Shown piece after piece: positions 12,702 to 21,311 of a stretch of 64,000 bases of DNA. The stretch comes from CAYNWT01 sp964485095 (GTDB lineage: Bacteria > Planctomycetota > Planctomycetia > Planctomycetales > Planctomycetaceae). The stretch covers positions 1-64,000 of the forward strand of contig CAZAIB010000017.1 in NCBI GenBank assembly GCA_964485095.1. Reading direction: 5' to 3'. The translations under genes were made by a program, and so were the position numbers. The notes below the pieces were generated by a model that did no database searches, was not told where the DNA came from, and was given only the letters and a program-made list of their open reading frames with translations. The number at the start of each line of letters is the position of its first letter. Position 1 is the stretch's first letter.

Positions 12702-14216
12702 GTGACGTCACAGAATCTCCGGGCCATTAGTTTACGCCGCATTCTGCCCTCGACCAGTTTCGTGGGCTGTGGCGACATCGCTGTGACTCACGCGACAGAT
12801 CGTAGCGATCAATGTGAGTTGGGTTCGCTGTTCGCCGTGATTTCCGGCACCCGCCATGATGGTCGTGAGTTCATCGAACCCGCCATCTCGGGCGGCGCTC
12901 AGGCTGTTTTGGTCAGCGAACCGCTGCACAATCTGGACGTGCCGCAGTGCGTGGTTCCGAATGTTCGCGAGGCTTACTCGCGGCTTTGCCTGGCTTTGGC
13001 GTCGTGTCCTGATCGATCGCTGACGATTACCGGAGTGACCGGAACCAACGGCAAGACGACCGTCACGTGGCTGCTGCGTTCGATATTTGAAACGGCAAAA
13101 TTCAAAACAGGCGTCATCGGAACCGTCGGCTATTCGGCGGGTTCTGAAATGGAACCAGCAACCCTGACGACGCCCGGCCCGGCTCGATTCGCCGGACTGC
13201 TGCGTGAGATGGTTCAGGAGAAAACCACCCACGCGTTTGTCGAACTGTCCTCACACGCGCTTGATCAATCGCGACTGGGCGGGCTGCGACTCTCGTCAGC
13301 CGTCGTCACCAATGTCACTCAGGATCACTTCGACTATCACGGCGGCGTGAACGAGTATCTCACGGCCAAAGAACGGATCGCCGACTACTGCGCGTACGGC
13401 GCGCCGGTTGTGGTGAACGCTGATGACCGCGGATGCCAACAACTCATTCAGCGATGGAGTCGTCGGAAGCTCGTGCAGTTCGGTTTAAACCCCGGCGCGG
13501 ATGCACGTGGTTTGATTTTAGAAACACATCCGGACCGCACTGTCGTTCGGTTCGAGATTCTGGGCGAAGCGTTCGACTGTGAGATCGCGCTGCCGGGGCG
13601 TTACAACGTTTCCAATTGTGTCGCCGCTGCGACTATTGGTGTTCTGTCGGGTATCGCGCCGGATACGATTGCTGAGGGGCTGAACCGAGTCGCCTTTGTG
13701 CCGGGGCGACTGCAGCCAGTCAATATTGGGCAGCCGTTTCGCGTGTTCGTCGATTACGCTCACACGCCCGACGCGTTGTCGCAGGTTGTGTCAGCGCTGC
13801 GGCCGACAACGCCGGGCCGACTGTTTTGTGTTTTCGGAGCCGGTGGTGATCGTGATCGAGCAAAGCGGCCACTGATGGGGGCTGCGGCGTCGGCCGCGGA
13901 TGTCATCGTGGTGACCAGCGACAGTCCGCGTTCTGAAGAACCTGCTGAGATTATCCGGCAAATTCAGGAAGGGATTGGCACCAACGAGACGCATGTTGAA
14001 GTCGAACGCGGTGCGGCGATTGATTGGGCAATCAGGAATGCTCGCGCGGGCGACTGTGTTCTGATCGCTGGCAAGGGGCATGAAAAAGTTCAGCAAATTG
14101 GTGACGTTTCTGTTCCGTTCGACGATGGATTGGTCGCGGCCGAAGCAATCGGACAGCACCACATTCCCGAATCAGATTCACGGCATCGGTCGCGAGCGGT
14201 CTCTTGGACGCGGTGA
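12702..14216 (+). CDS. murE: UDP-N-acetylmuramyl-tripeptide synthetase
   Basis: 504 residues from GTG 12702, set by the AAGGAGG eight bases before. MurE adds the third residue, usually meso-diaminopimelate in Gram-negatives, to UDP-MurNAc-L-Ala-D-Glu. Seen: N-terminal SLFAVISGTRHDGREF (UDP-sugar domain), P-loop GVTGTNGKTT, NVTQDHFDYHG, the central DYAHTPDAL, and C-terminal FGAGGDRDRAKRP. At the residue-choice motif, where DAP enzymes have D-N-P-R, this one reads D-S-P-R. The Arg that binds the DAP carboxylate is kept, so DAP remains the likely substrate. It is the first gene of murE-murF-mraY, overlapping murF by four bases. Peptidoglycan genes agree with the presence of a wall in planctomycetes. 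Confidence 0.9.
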   Translation: MTSQNLRAISLRRILPSTSFVGCGDIAVTHATDRSDQCELGSLFAVISGTRHDGREFIEPAISGGAQAVLVSEPLHNLDVPQCVVPNVREAYSRLCLALASCPDRSLTITGVTGTNGKTTVTWLLRSIFETAKFKTGVIGTVGYSAGSEMEPATLTTPGPARFAGLLREMVQEKTTHAFVELSSHALDQSRLGGLRLSSAVVTNVTQDHFDYHGGVNEYLTAKERIADYCAYGAPVVVNADDRGCQQLIQRWSRRKLVQFGLNPGADARGLILETHPDRTVVRFEILGEAFDCEIALPGRYNVSNCVAAATIGVLSGIAPDTIAEGLNRVAFVPGRLQPVNIGQPFRVFVDYAHTPDALSQVVSALRPTTPGRLFCVFGAGGDRDRAKRPLMGAAASAADVIVVTSDSPRSEEPAEIIRQIQEGIGTNETHVEVERGAAIDWAIRNARAGDCVLIAGKGHEKVQQIGDVSVPFDDGLVAAEAIGQHHIPESDSRHRSRAVSWTR

Positions 14217-15583
14217 CCATCGGCGAATTGGCCGACGTATTGGGGGCTGAGAGAACCGATCTCGACGTGACCAGTTCGTTCGGCGCCGTGAGTATTGATT
14301 CCCGGACCATCAAAGCCGGCGAAGTTTTCTGGGCCATCGAAGGTGATCGGTTTGACGGTCATTCGTTCCTCCCCGACGCCGAAAACGCGGGAGCGACAGC
14401 TGCGGTTGTGAGTCGCGACTGTGAGACTGGAATCAATTGCCTGCGTGTCGAAAACGTCCAGCAGTCGCTGACGCAATTCGCGGCCTGGTACCGCGGCATG
14501 CTGCTGGGGACCGTTGTGGGAATCACGGGAAGTGTTGGCAAGACGACCTGCCGCCGCATGATTCACGACGTTCTTTCATCGCGGTACGGTGTGACTCAGA
14601 GTCCAAAGAATTTCAACAACCACTTCGGGGTTCCACTTAGCCTGCTGTCCGCATCCAGTCAGGACGACTACATCGTTTTAGAACTGGGAGCATCAGCCGT
14701 CGGCGAAATTCGATCGCTCTCAGAACTCGCCGCGCCGGAAATCGGCGTCGTTACCGCAATCGCGCCGGCTCACCTTGATGGCTTCGGTTCACTGGAAGAC
14801 ATTCGAACCGCGAAAGGCGAACTGGTCGAAGCGCTCCCACCGTTCGGAATCGCGCTGCTGAACGGCGACGACGCAGAGGTTCGAAGCCTGGCCCAACGAG
14901 CGGACTGCGGCGTGAAGTTCTTCGGAACCACAGACGACTGCGACATTCGGGCGACCTCGGTTCTGGCCAGCGCCGACGAGTTGCGGTTCCAAGTGGATGG
15001 GCATGACTATTTGCTTAACGTGGCCGGAGTTCACAATCTGACCAACGCTCTGGCGGCGGTGGCAGTTGGTCGCGAGGCGGGATTGTTGCCCAATGAAATC
15101 CAGGAGGGTCTGGCAACGTTTGCACCCGCTGCTGGCCGGTGTCAGGTTCGACGATTTGGTTCATCCGTGGTCATCGACGACACCTACAACGCCAGCCCCA
15201 AATCCATGCAGGCCGCCGCGCAGACGCTGGGGCAGTTCAAGACGCATGCCCACCGCATTCTGGTGGTCGGCGACATGGCAGAACTTGGAAAAGACGCGGA
15301 ATCGCTGCATCTCGAAACCGGGAAAGCCTGCGGAAACGCGGCTGATATTGACCTGATTCTGGCTGTTGGGTTATTCGCTTCACAATTGGTTGCGGGCGCA
15401 GCATCTGCCGGAACAGAAGCAGTGGCCGCTAACGATCACGATTCGCTTGTTGAGATGCTGCTAGCCCGGTTCCAGCCTGGTGACGCGGTTCTGGTCAAAG
15501 GGTCGCGGTCGGCTCGAATGGAACGTGTTGTTGAAGCGCTATCGAACAGGCTATCGGAATCGGTAGACGCTGAGTTGGATTGA
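14213..15583 (+). CDS. murF: UDP-N-acetylmuramoyl-tripeptide--D-alanyl-D-alanine ligase
   Basis: 456 residues from GTG 14213, which overlaps the murE stop in the form GTGA; an upstream TTG at 14204 is possible. MurF joins D-Ala-D-Ala to the UDP-MurNAc-tripeptide, the last cytoplasmic peptide step. Seen: N-terminal GEVFWAIEGDRFDGHSFL, P-loop GITGSVGKTTCRRM, NNHFGVPLSLL, ELGASAVGEI, the central VIDDTYNASPKSM, and VGDMAELGKDAE near the end. All domains of the Mur ligase family are in place and length is usual. The P-loop has GSVGKTT where many have GSxGKTT, which is normal for MurF. It is followed after 89 bases by mraY. Confidence 0.92.
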   Translation: MTIGELADVLGAERTDLDVTSSFGAVSIDSRTIKAGEVFWAIEGDRFDGHSFLPDAENAGATAAVVSRDCETGINCLRVENVQQSLTQFAAWYRGMLLGTVVGITGSVGKTTCRRMIHDVLSSRYGVTQSPKNFNNHFGVPLSLLSASSQDDYIVLELGASAVGEIRSLSELAAPEIGVVTAIAPAHLDGFGSLEDIRTAKGELVEALPPFGIALLNGDDAEVRSLAQRADCGVKFFGTTDDCDIRATSVLASADELRFQVDGHDYLLNVAGVHNLTNALAAVAVGREAGLLPNEIQEGLATFAPAAGRCQVRRFGSSVVIDDTYNASPKSMQAAAQTLGQFKTHAHRILVVGDMAELGKDAESLHLETGKACGNAADIDLILAVGLFASQLVAGAASAGTEAVAANDHDSLVEMLLARFQPGDAVLVKGSRSARMERVVEALSNRLSESVDAELD

Positions 15584-15601
15584 AAATTTGATGCAGGAAG
15601 C

Positions 15602-15648
15602 CCCCTCCCGCGGCTGAGACCGCGACCTCCCCCGCAAGCGGGAGAGGT
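15602..15648 (+). repeat. Dispersed 47-bp intergenic repeat (ctcccgc type)
   Basis: The segment ccctcccgcggctgagacc.. continuing to cgcaagcgggagagg recurs at 38001-38050 almost unchanged, and a half of it (ctctcccgcttgcgggagag) appears inverted at 37847. It can fold because its ends (ctcccg.. and ..cgggag) are complementary. It sits between murF and mraY, which remain on one strand. Confidence 0.65.
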
Positions 15649-15672
15649 GACATACTCACTGACAACTGACGA

Positions 15673-16776
15673 ATGCTCATTTGGTTGCTGGAACAATTTG
15701 ATCCGCTGCTGACTCAGGTCTCGGAAGCGACCTCGGGTGATTCGCGCATTTTCCTTACCGCACGCATTGCTGTGGCCAGCGTGCTGGCATTCTTGTTTGC
15801 ATTGATCGGTGGGAACCCGGCCATTCGCTGGCTCAGAAGTCGCTTCACCGAACGCATCGACAGCGCGTCAGAACGTTTGAACCAGCTTCAGGCGTCCAAG
15901 AATGCCACTCCCACAATGGGTGGTTTGTTCGTCATGACGGCTGTGTTGTTATCGATTCTCATCGCTGGCGATTTAAGCAGTCATTATGTGCAGCTTAGTT
16001 TGTTCGTCATCGTCAGCTTCGGAGCACTTGGGGCACTGGACGACTGGGTCAAACTGAGCACCTATAAGAACGGCATCTCGGCTCGACAAAAACTCATCAC
16101 GCAGTTGCTGTTATCGCTGATCGTTGGTTTGGTTCTGTTTTTCGAACACCAAAGCAAACCGCTGGGCATCGATTTAGTCACCCCGATTGGCGGGTACGTT
16201 TTGCCGCTTGGTGGGTTCTTCATCGTGTGGTGCATTCTGCTTGTGACCGGTAGTTCGAACGCAGTCAACCTGACCGACGGACTGGACGGACTTGCGACAG
16301 GCTGCACCGTTTTCGCAGGGACAGCGTTTGTCGCACTGTCATACGTTGCCGGCCACTCAGTTATCGCTCAGTACCTCAGCGTCCCATTCATTACTGGTGC
16401 GGGTGAGATGGCAGTTGTTATCGCCGCGCTTGTGGGAGCCATGATGGGGTTCCTGTGGTTCAACTGTTACCCCGCGCAGGTCTTCATGGGCGACACCGGA
16501 TCGCTGCCTGTTGGAGCACTACTCGGACTTGCCGCTTTGGTAACTCGGCAGGAACTGCTGCTTGGGATTATCGGTGGTGTGTTCGTCGTTGAGACACTCA
16601 GTGTGATCTTACAGGTTGCGTGGTTTCGACTTACGGGAAACCGGCTCATCGCGTGCAGCCCACTTCACAACCACTTCCTGTTTCGCGGCGAACACGAAAT
16701 CAAAATTGTGACAAGATTTTGGATCGGATCTGCCCTTCTTGCTATTGTGGGCATCGCGAGTTTGAAACTAAGTTAG
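15673..16776 (+). CDS. mraY: Phospho-N-acetylmuramoyl-pentapeptide transferase
   Basis: 367 residues with about ten membrane helices. MraY moves phospho-MurNAc-pentapeptide to undecaprenyl phosphate, giving lipid I at the inner face of the membrane. Seen: the first signature KNATPTMGGLFV with the following DDWVKLS, the catalytic NAVNLTDGLDGLATG (two Asp), and GDTGSLPVGALLGLAAL. The C-terminal CSPLHNHFLFRGEHE matches the HHH-type motif. All are complete. It is separated from murF by 89 bases that hold a dispersed repeat, so it may also have its own expression. The start is ATG 15673. Confidence 0.93.
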   Translation: MLIWLLEQFDPLLTQVSEATSGDSRIFLTARIAVASVLAFLFALIGGNPAIRWLRSRFTERIDSASERLNQLQASKNATPTMGGLFVMTAVLLSILIAGDLSSHYVQLSLFVIVSFGALGALDDWVKLSTYKNGISARQKLITQLLLSLIVGLVLFFEHQSKPLGIDLVTPIGGYVLPLGGFFIVWCILLVTGSSNAVNLTDGLDGLATGCTVFAGTAFVALSYVAGHSVIAQYLSVPFITGAGEMAVVIAALVGAMMGFLWFNCYPAQVFMGDTGSLPVGALLGLAALVTRQELLLGIIGGVFVVETLSVILQVAWFRLTGNRLIACSPLHNHFLFRGEHEIKIVTRFWIGSALLAIVGIASLKLS

Positions 16777-17216
16777 CCCGCGTCAGAGGCAAACGCCTTC
16801 GACCGCCACAAAACACAAAAGGAACCGCATCCCTCTCACCATCGACGCCTGCCTAGCCCCGAGGAAGTAAGCGGAGCAATGGATTTTCAGGCATCGTTAG
16901 GGAGAGAGGGAACTGAGGGTCGGAGTGACTTCGGTCACCCCGGCCCTCACCCTTTTTGTGGCTGTGAAAATGCGGTTTAAGATCGCGCCCGGACCCGAGC
17001 GAGACGGAACCGCAACGCGACTGGGTGGCCGGGGCTGGACTGAGCCTGCGAAGGAAGCCCCGGTTCGATCACCAAGCAAAGTTCCAATCCAAGTGAAACG
17101 TACGGACCACGTTCCGGGGTTTCACTCCTTCGTCGCTCCAACCCCGGCCACCCCGATTGCGGCCTAGGACCGAAACCTATTTCAGCTAGCGACGCTGTCG
17201 GTCAGGCACTCTTCGC
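16777..17216. other. Non-coding interval with a large inverted repeat
   Basis: No convincing gene in this 440-bp gap between the convergent mraY and amidohydrolase genes. gggtggccggggctgga (17023-17039) and tccaaccccggccaccc (17137-17153) are complementary with one mismatch. Inside them ccccgg and ccgggg blocks (about 17060 and 17115) add to the pairing. A smaller pair, gtcggagtgacttcggtcaccccggcc, lies at about 16919-16945. The style is that of the repeated intergenic palindromes of planctomycete genomes. An 80-codon plus-strand frame across it follows the repeats and is not believed. It may serve as a two-way terminator. Confidence 0.55.
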
Positions 17217-18413
17217 CTACGAGTTCCCAGGCCGCACCCACGCGCCGTCGTCGCAAACAGCGACCGGACTAAACGCATCGAACAGCTCCGCGAAGAACTC
17301 CGTCTGCGGCGATTGGCACTCCAGCAGTGAGAACGTTGCTGAGCCATCCACGACGACATGTTCTGGCTGACCAATCAACGCCAGGCTACCGTGTCGCGTG
17401 GCCATGTCTAAAGCCAACACTGGCCCCGCATCGGTTGTGCGGTGTAGATAAGCGGCTTCGTTCCAGATAGACAAATCCGGATTCGACGCCCGACTGTCGG
17501 TTCCCAAAGCCACATTCAACCCACGCTCCAGCATCTGCCGCCACGGGTGCGGTTCGTGGCCGAAGTGAGCGTGAGTTCGCGGGCAGTAGACGACGTTTAC
17601 ATTCGAAAGCGACGCCGCCAAATCAATTTCGCGTTCACTGAAGTAGTTGGCGTGAGCCAAAAGAACCTGCGGCGCGGCGGACAGACATTCGATGAACTCA
17701 CAGACACTGCGGGTCGGGAAGAGTCCCGGTTCCCAAACATCGAAGTCCTGCAGCATCTGAGCCATCGGGCCCGTGCCGCGTTCCAGCAGTTCCAATTCCT
17801 CACGCGTCTCAGCGATGTGCATCATCACCGCTCGATAGGTCCGGGCCGCAGTGGCGACCAGCGTGTCCAGCAAATCAAGTCGAACGCTGTAGGGTGCGTG
17901 CGGGCTGATGCCGCTGTGAGCCCCCCAGTGGAACCCGCTGCGCGGCCAGATGTTGACGTGTTCAATCGCGTCGGCCACACGCCGATCGTCGAGGCCGATG
18001 TATTCCACGAACCGATTCGGGTACAGCCGCGTCGCCGGCAGGTGCGCGGTTTGAGCCATCGGGACCGTGTCCGCGACTCGCAGCGTCGCGGCCGCTTCGA
18101 CTTCGCGCAGGCCAACTTCGACGGCGTGCGTTGGGTTCTCCCGGGAGGCTCGATGGCCGATGACTTTGCGAATCCAATCGGGAAACGTGTTACCGGCCGG
18201 GATGGGTGGTGAGACGTCGCTGAGTTCCAGATGCGTGTGAGCATTCACCAGCGGCGGAATGATGGCGAGCGACGAATCGGTGTGGCGAATGGACCGGATA
18301 TCGGCGATTTCACCATCCACAACTTCCATCGCCACGTTGGGAACCGGTTCACCCTTTCCGGAATAGAACCACGCGACTTCGATGGTGAAGTTGTTGTCTT
18401 CAAATTCAATCAC
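17217..18413 (-). CDS. Amidohydrolase-family deaminase
   Basis: 398 residues from GTG 18413, overlapping the uvrA stop by four bases. It belongs to the cytosine-deaminase-like amidohydrolases. Seen: metal motif NAHTHLE, a conserved FPDWIRKVIGHR stretch, HAPYSV, MHIAETREELELL (third His and Glu), LAHANYF (His), YCPRTHAHFGHEPHP, and ALGTDSRASNPDL with the catalytic Asp. These forms are those seen in aminodeoxyfutalosine deaminases of the menaquinone (futalosine) route and in guanine/S-adenosylhomocysteine deaminases. I favour the first from NAHTHLELSD and GTDSRASN, but substrate cannot be fixed from sequence. Missing cofactors: none of the metal ligands is absent. It is the last gene of a minus-strand group of four. 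Confidence 0.7.
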   Translation of the reverse strand: MIEFEDNNFTIEVAWFYSGKGEPVPNVAMEVVDGEIADIRSIRHTDSSLAIIPPLVNAHTHLELSDVSPPIPAGNTFPDWIRKVIGHRASRENPTHAVEVGLREVEAAATLRVADTVPMAQTAHLPATRLYPNRFVEYIGLDDRRVADAIEHVNIWPRSGFHWGAHSGISPHAPYSVRLDLLDTLVATAARTYRAVMMHIAETREELELLERGTGPMAQMLQDFDVWEPGLFPTRSVCEFIECLSAAPQVLLAHANYFSEREIDLAASLSNVNVVYCPRTHAHFGHEPHPWRQMLERGLNVALGTDSRASNPDLSIWNEAAYLHRTTDAGPVLALDMATRHGSLALIGQPEHVVVDGSATFSLLECQSPQTEFFAELFDAFSPVAVCDDGAWVRPGNS

Positions 18414-21235
18414 ACTTCACCTCGCAGCATTGCACCGGTGAGTGAAGTTGGTTCGGCTATCACGTCAGCCGGCGTCCCTGCAACAACCACCGAGCCACCA
18501 GCATGTCCGGCCTGCGGCCCAAGGTCAATGATGTGGTCAGCCGCAGCAATGATATCGCGATTGTGTTCGACCACGACCAACGAATGGCCAGCTTCCAACA
18601 ATGAATCAAAGCACTTCAGCAGAACCGCGACATCTTTCCCATGCAGCCCGACGCTTGGTTCGTCCAACAGAAACAGTGTAGCGAACCGATCGGACGCGGT
18701 TTGCCGAGTTGCCTTACTGGCCAGCGAAGCCAGGTGCGAAGCAATCTTCAGCCGTTGAGCCTCACCGCCGGACAGCGTTGTTGCTGGTTGCCCCAGCGGC
18801 AGGTAGCCAAGCCCCGTGTCTCGCAAAACCTTCAGCTTCTTCTGCAATCGGTTCTTGCCACGAAACAGCATGAACGCGTCGTCGGCGGTTTGCCGCAGCA
18901 CATCCGAGATACTCAAGCCACGATACCGAGCCTCCAAAACCTCCGGCTTGAACCGGGCGCCGTCGCATTCGGGGCAGGTCATTTCGACATCCGCCATGAA
19001 CTGCATGTCGATAGTGACCGAACCGGCTCCTTCGCACTTCGGGCAGCGGCCGCCGGTTGATGAATTGAAACTAAATGTTCCCGGTGTGAAGTCTCGCTTC
19101 TTCGCTTCGGCCGTCTCGGCGAACACCTTCCGGATCTCACCGAACACATCAAGGTACGTGGCCGGAACACTGCGCGCTGTTCGGCCGATTGGTTTTTGAT
19201 CAATCAGAACCACATTCGCAACCTGATCCAGTCCCTCCAGCGAATCCCATTCGCCGATTTGATCGACAGAACACTCGCGCCCCAGCGCGCGGCAGGTCGC
19301 GGGGAACAACGTCTGTTCGATGAGCGAGCTTTTACCGCAGCCGCTAATTCCGGATACGACCGTCAACACACCCAGTGGGAACTCGACCCGCAGGTCTTTC
19401 AGATTGTTGGTCCGCGCACCGGTCAGTGCGATTGAACCGCGGCGTTCGCGAACCGCCGCCTTCACGTCACCGGAATCGGCCGAACGCAGCCAGTCTGCCG
19501 TCGCCGAATCATTGCTGCCCAGCAAATCACCGACCGCGCCTGACCACACAACTTCGCCGCCGCCGGAACCAGCTCCCGGGCCGATGTCGATAACCTGGTC
19601 GCCCGACCGAATGAAGTCCGGATCGTGTTCGACCACAACAACCGTGTTCCCCACGTCGCGCAGACGCTGCACGGCTGAGATGATTTTTCGCGTGTCGTTT
19701 GCGTGCAGGCCGGCAGTCGGTTCGTCCAGAACGTACAGGGTGTTCACGAGACTGGAACCCAGCGCGGCGGTCAGTGCCACGCGTTGTGATTCGCCGGCCG
19801 ACAGCGTTCGCATCGAACGATTCAGAGTCAGATAGCCGACTCCGCTTTCGACCAGGTACTGCAACCGGGAAATGACTTCCGCCAACAGCGGTCGCGCGAC
19901 TTTTTGCTGCTGTTCTTCTAATTCAAGCGAGTCGATGAATGCGATGCCTTGCGGGATCGACATGCCAGCGACGTCGCTGACGTTCTTCCCCCCAACCCGA
20001 ACCGATCGCGCGGATGCGTTTAGACGGCTGCCGCCACATTCTTCGCACGTCTCATACGAACGCCACCGAGCCAGCAATACGCCGACGCCCCGTTTGTATC
20101 GGTTGCGCTGCAGCCAATCGAAGAACCCGCGCAGGCCGCCGAAGTTGCGTTCGGGAACACCGTCTGAAATCAGCCGCAGGTGCTGCGGTTCTAAGTCAGC
20201 GAATGGAACGTCAACGGGTAGGTCGTAGTCGTCGGCCAGTTCTAGCAGCTCATCAAGTTCGTGCCGATACGCGGGCGTCGTCCACGGAACAATCGCGCCG
20301 TCGGCCAGTGAGACGGTGGTGTCGGGAACCAATTTGTCAAACGAAAATGTCGTCTGCGAACCAAACCCCGTGCACGCTGCGCACGCACCGTGGGGTGAGT
20401 TGAAACTGAGGCTCTGCGGAGCGATGGGTTCGAACTGATCGTGGCAATCGGGGCACGTTGGCAGTGAGAAAAACCGGTGAGCGGTCCACGGTTTGTCATC
20501 GATGGTGATTGCGTGGCTTGTGTTGTCGCCTGCGCGAAGAACCATGCAGTTGCCGCCAGCGAGGTCCATTGCCGATTCGACGCTTTCGCACAGCCGACCG
20601 CGTTCTGTCGAACCGGTCTTCAGCCGGTCCAAAACGATCAGTACCTGGCTTTCGTCCGGCAGCGTGGTCACGTCATCGATTCGAGCCGACGTTCCATCCA
20701 CCACCAGTCGCTGAATCCCTTCCGCCTTTAGCATCTCCAGCCACGCCGCTCGATCCTGTGAATCATCCAGTTCAAAACAAACCTGAAACCGCTCGCCCGG
20801 TTCCCAGTCAGCCACAGTGTCTGCGACCTCTTCGGGTGTGTGCGATACGACTGGCGCGTTGCATGTTGGGCAGTATTGTTTGCCGATCCGAGCGAACAGT
20901 AGCCGGAGGTATTCATCGATTTCGGTGGCGGTGGCGACGGTTGCTCGCGAGTTCGTGTTGCGGCGGTGCTGGCGAATCGCAACGGCGGGCGGAATGTGTT
21001 CCACTCGATCCACATCCGGACGCGGCATCTGGTCGAGGTATTGTCGGGCCCATGTCGAAAAACATTCCACGTAGCGCCGCTGACCTTCGGCGTAAAGCGT
21101 ATCGAATGCCAGGCTGCTCTTGCCGGAGCCGCTCACGCCGGTGACGACCGTCAATTCGCCAATCGGAATACTGACATCGATGTTCTTCAGATTGTGAACA
21201 CGAATGCCACGTGCTTCGATGGTCTGCTGAGCCAC
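18410..21235 (-). CDS. uvrA: UvrA-family excinuclease ATPase, divergent
   Basis: 941 residues, the usual full length. UvrA dimers find bulky DNA damage and load UvrB. Seen: first Walker A GVSGSGKSSLAFDTLY, two-Cys pairs of the first zinc module (CPTC, CPDCHDQ, CAAC), first ABC signature as LSAGESQRVAL with VLDEPTAGLH, second Walker A GISGCGKSSLIEQTLF, the damage-binding zinc finger (CPKC then CPEC), and second signature LSGGEAQRLKIA with LLDEPSVGLHGKD. The first signature is LSAGE rather than LSGGE, and the segment after RQHRRNTNSRATVATATE departs from canonical UvrA. It may be a paralog (UvrA2-like) rather than the main repair protein. It overlaps the amidohydrolase by four bases. Confidence 0.85.
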   Translation of the reverse strand: MAQQTIEARGIRVHNLKNIDVSIPIGELTVVTGVSGSGKSSLAFDTLYAEGQRRYVECFSTWARQYLDQMPRPDVDRVEHIPPAVAIRQHRRNTNSRATVATATEIDEYLRLLFARIGKQYCPTCNAPVVSHTPEEVADTVADWEPGERFQVCFELDDSQDRAAWLEMLKAEGIQRLVVDGTSARIDDVTTLPDESQVLIVLDRLKTGSTERGRLCESVESAMDLAGGNCMVLRAGDNTSHAITIDDKPWTAHRFFSLPTCPDCHDQFEPIAPQSLSFNSPHGACAACTGFGSQTTFSFDKLVPDTTVSLADGAIVPWTTPAYRHELDELLELADDYDLPVDVPFADLEPQHLRLISDGVPERNFGGLRGFFDWLQRNRYKRGVGVLLARWRSYETCEECGGSRLNASARSVRVGGKNVSDVAGMSIPQGIAFIDSLELEEQQQKVARPLLAEVISRLQYLVESGVGYLTLNRSMRTLSAGESQRVALTAALGSSLVNTLYVLDEPTAGLHANDTRKIISAVQRLRDVGNTVVVVEHDPDFIRSGDQVIDIGPGAGSGGGEVVWSGAVGDLLGSNDSATADWLRSADSGDVKAAVRERRGSIALTGARTNNLKDLRVEFPLGVLTVVSGISGCGKSSLIEQTLFPATCRALGRECSVDQIGEWDSLEGLDQVANVVLIDQKPIGRTARSVPATYLDVFGEIRKVFAETAEAKKRDFTPGTFSFNSSTGGRCPKCEGAGSVTIDMQFMADVEMTCPECDGARFKPEVLEARYRGLSISDVLRQTADDAFMLFRGKNRLQKKLKVLRDTGLGYLPLGQPATTLSGGEAQRLKIASHLASLASKATRQTASDRFATLFLLDEPSVGLHGKDVAVLLKCFDSLLEAGHSLVVVEHNRDIIAAADHIIDLGPQAGHAGGSVVVAGTPADVIAEPTSLTGAMLRGEV

Positions 21236-21311
21236 GATGGTGCGCTTCGAGATAGGTCAGATCAGGTCTGGCCTGATTCTGGGTTGGAACGGAGTCAGCG
21301 GGAGTGGCCGA

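Noticed and set aside
16925..17167. 80-codon plus-strand frame in the mraY/amidohydrolase gap
   Set aside because: It runs through both arms of the inverted repeat and has a repeat-derived, Pro/Thr/Arg-rich composition without homologous look.
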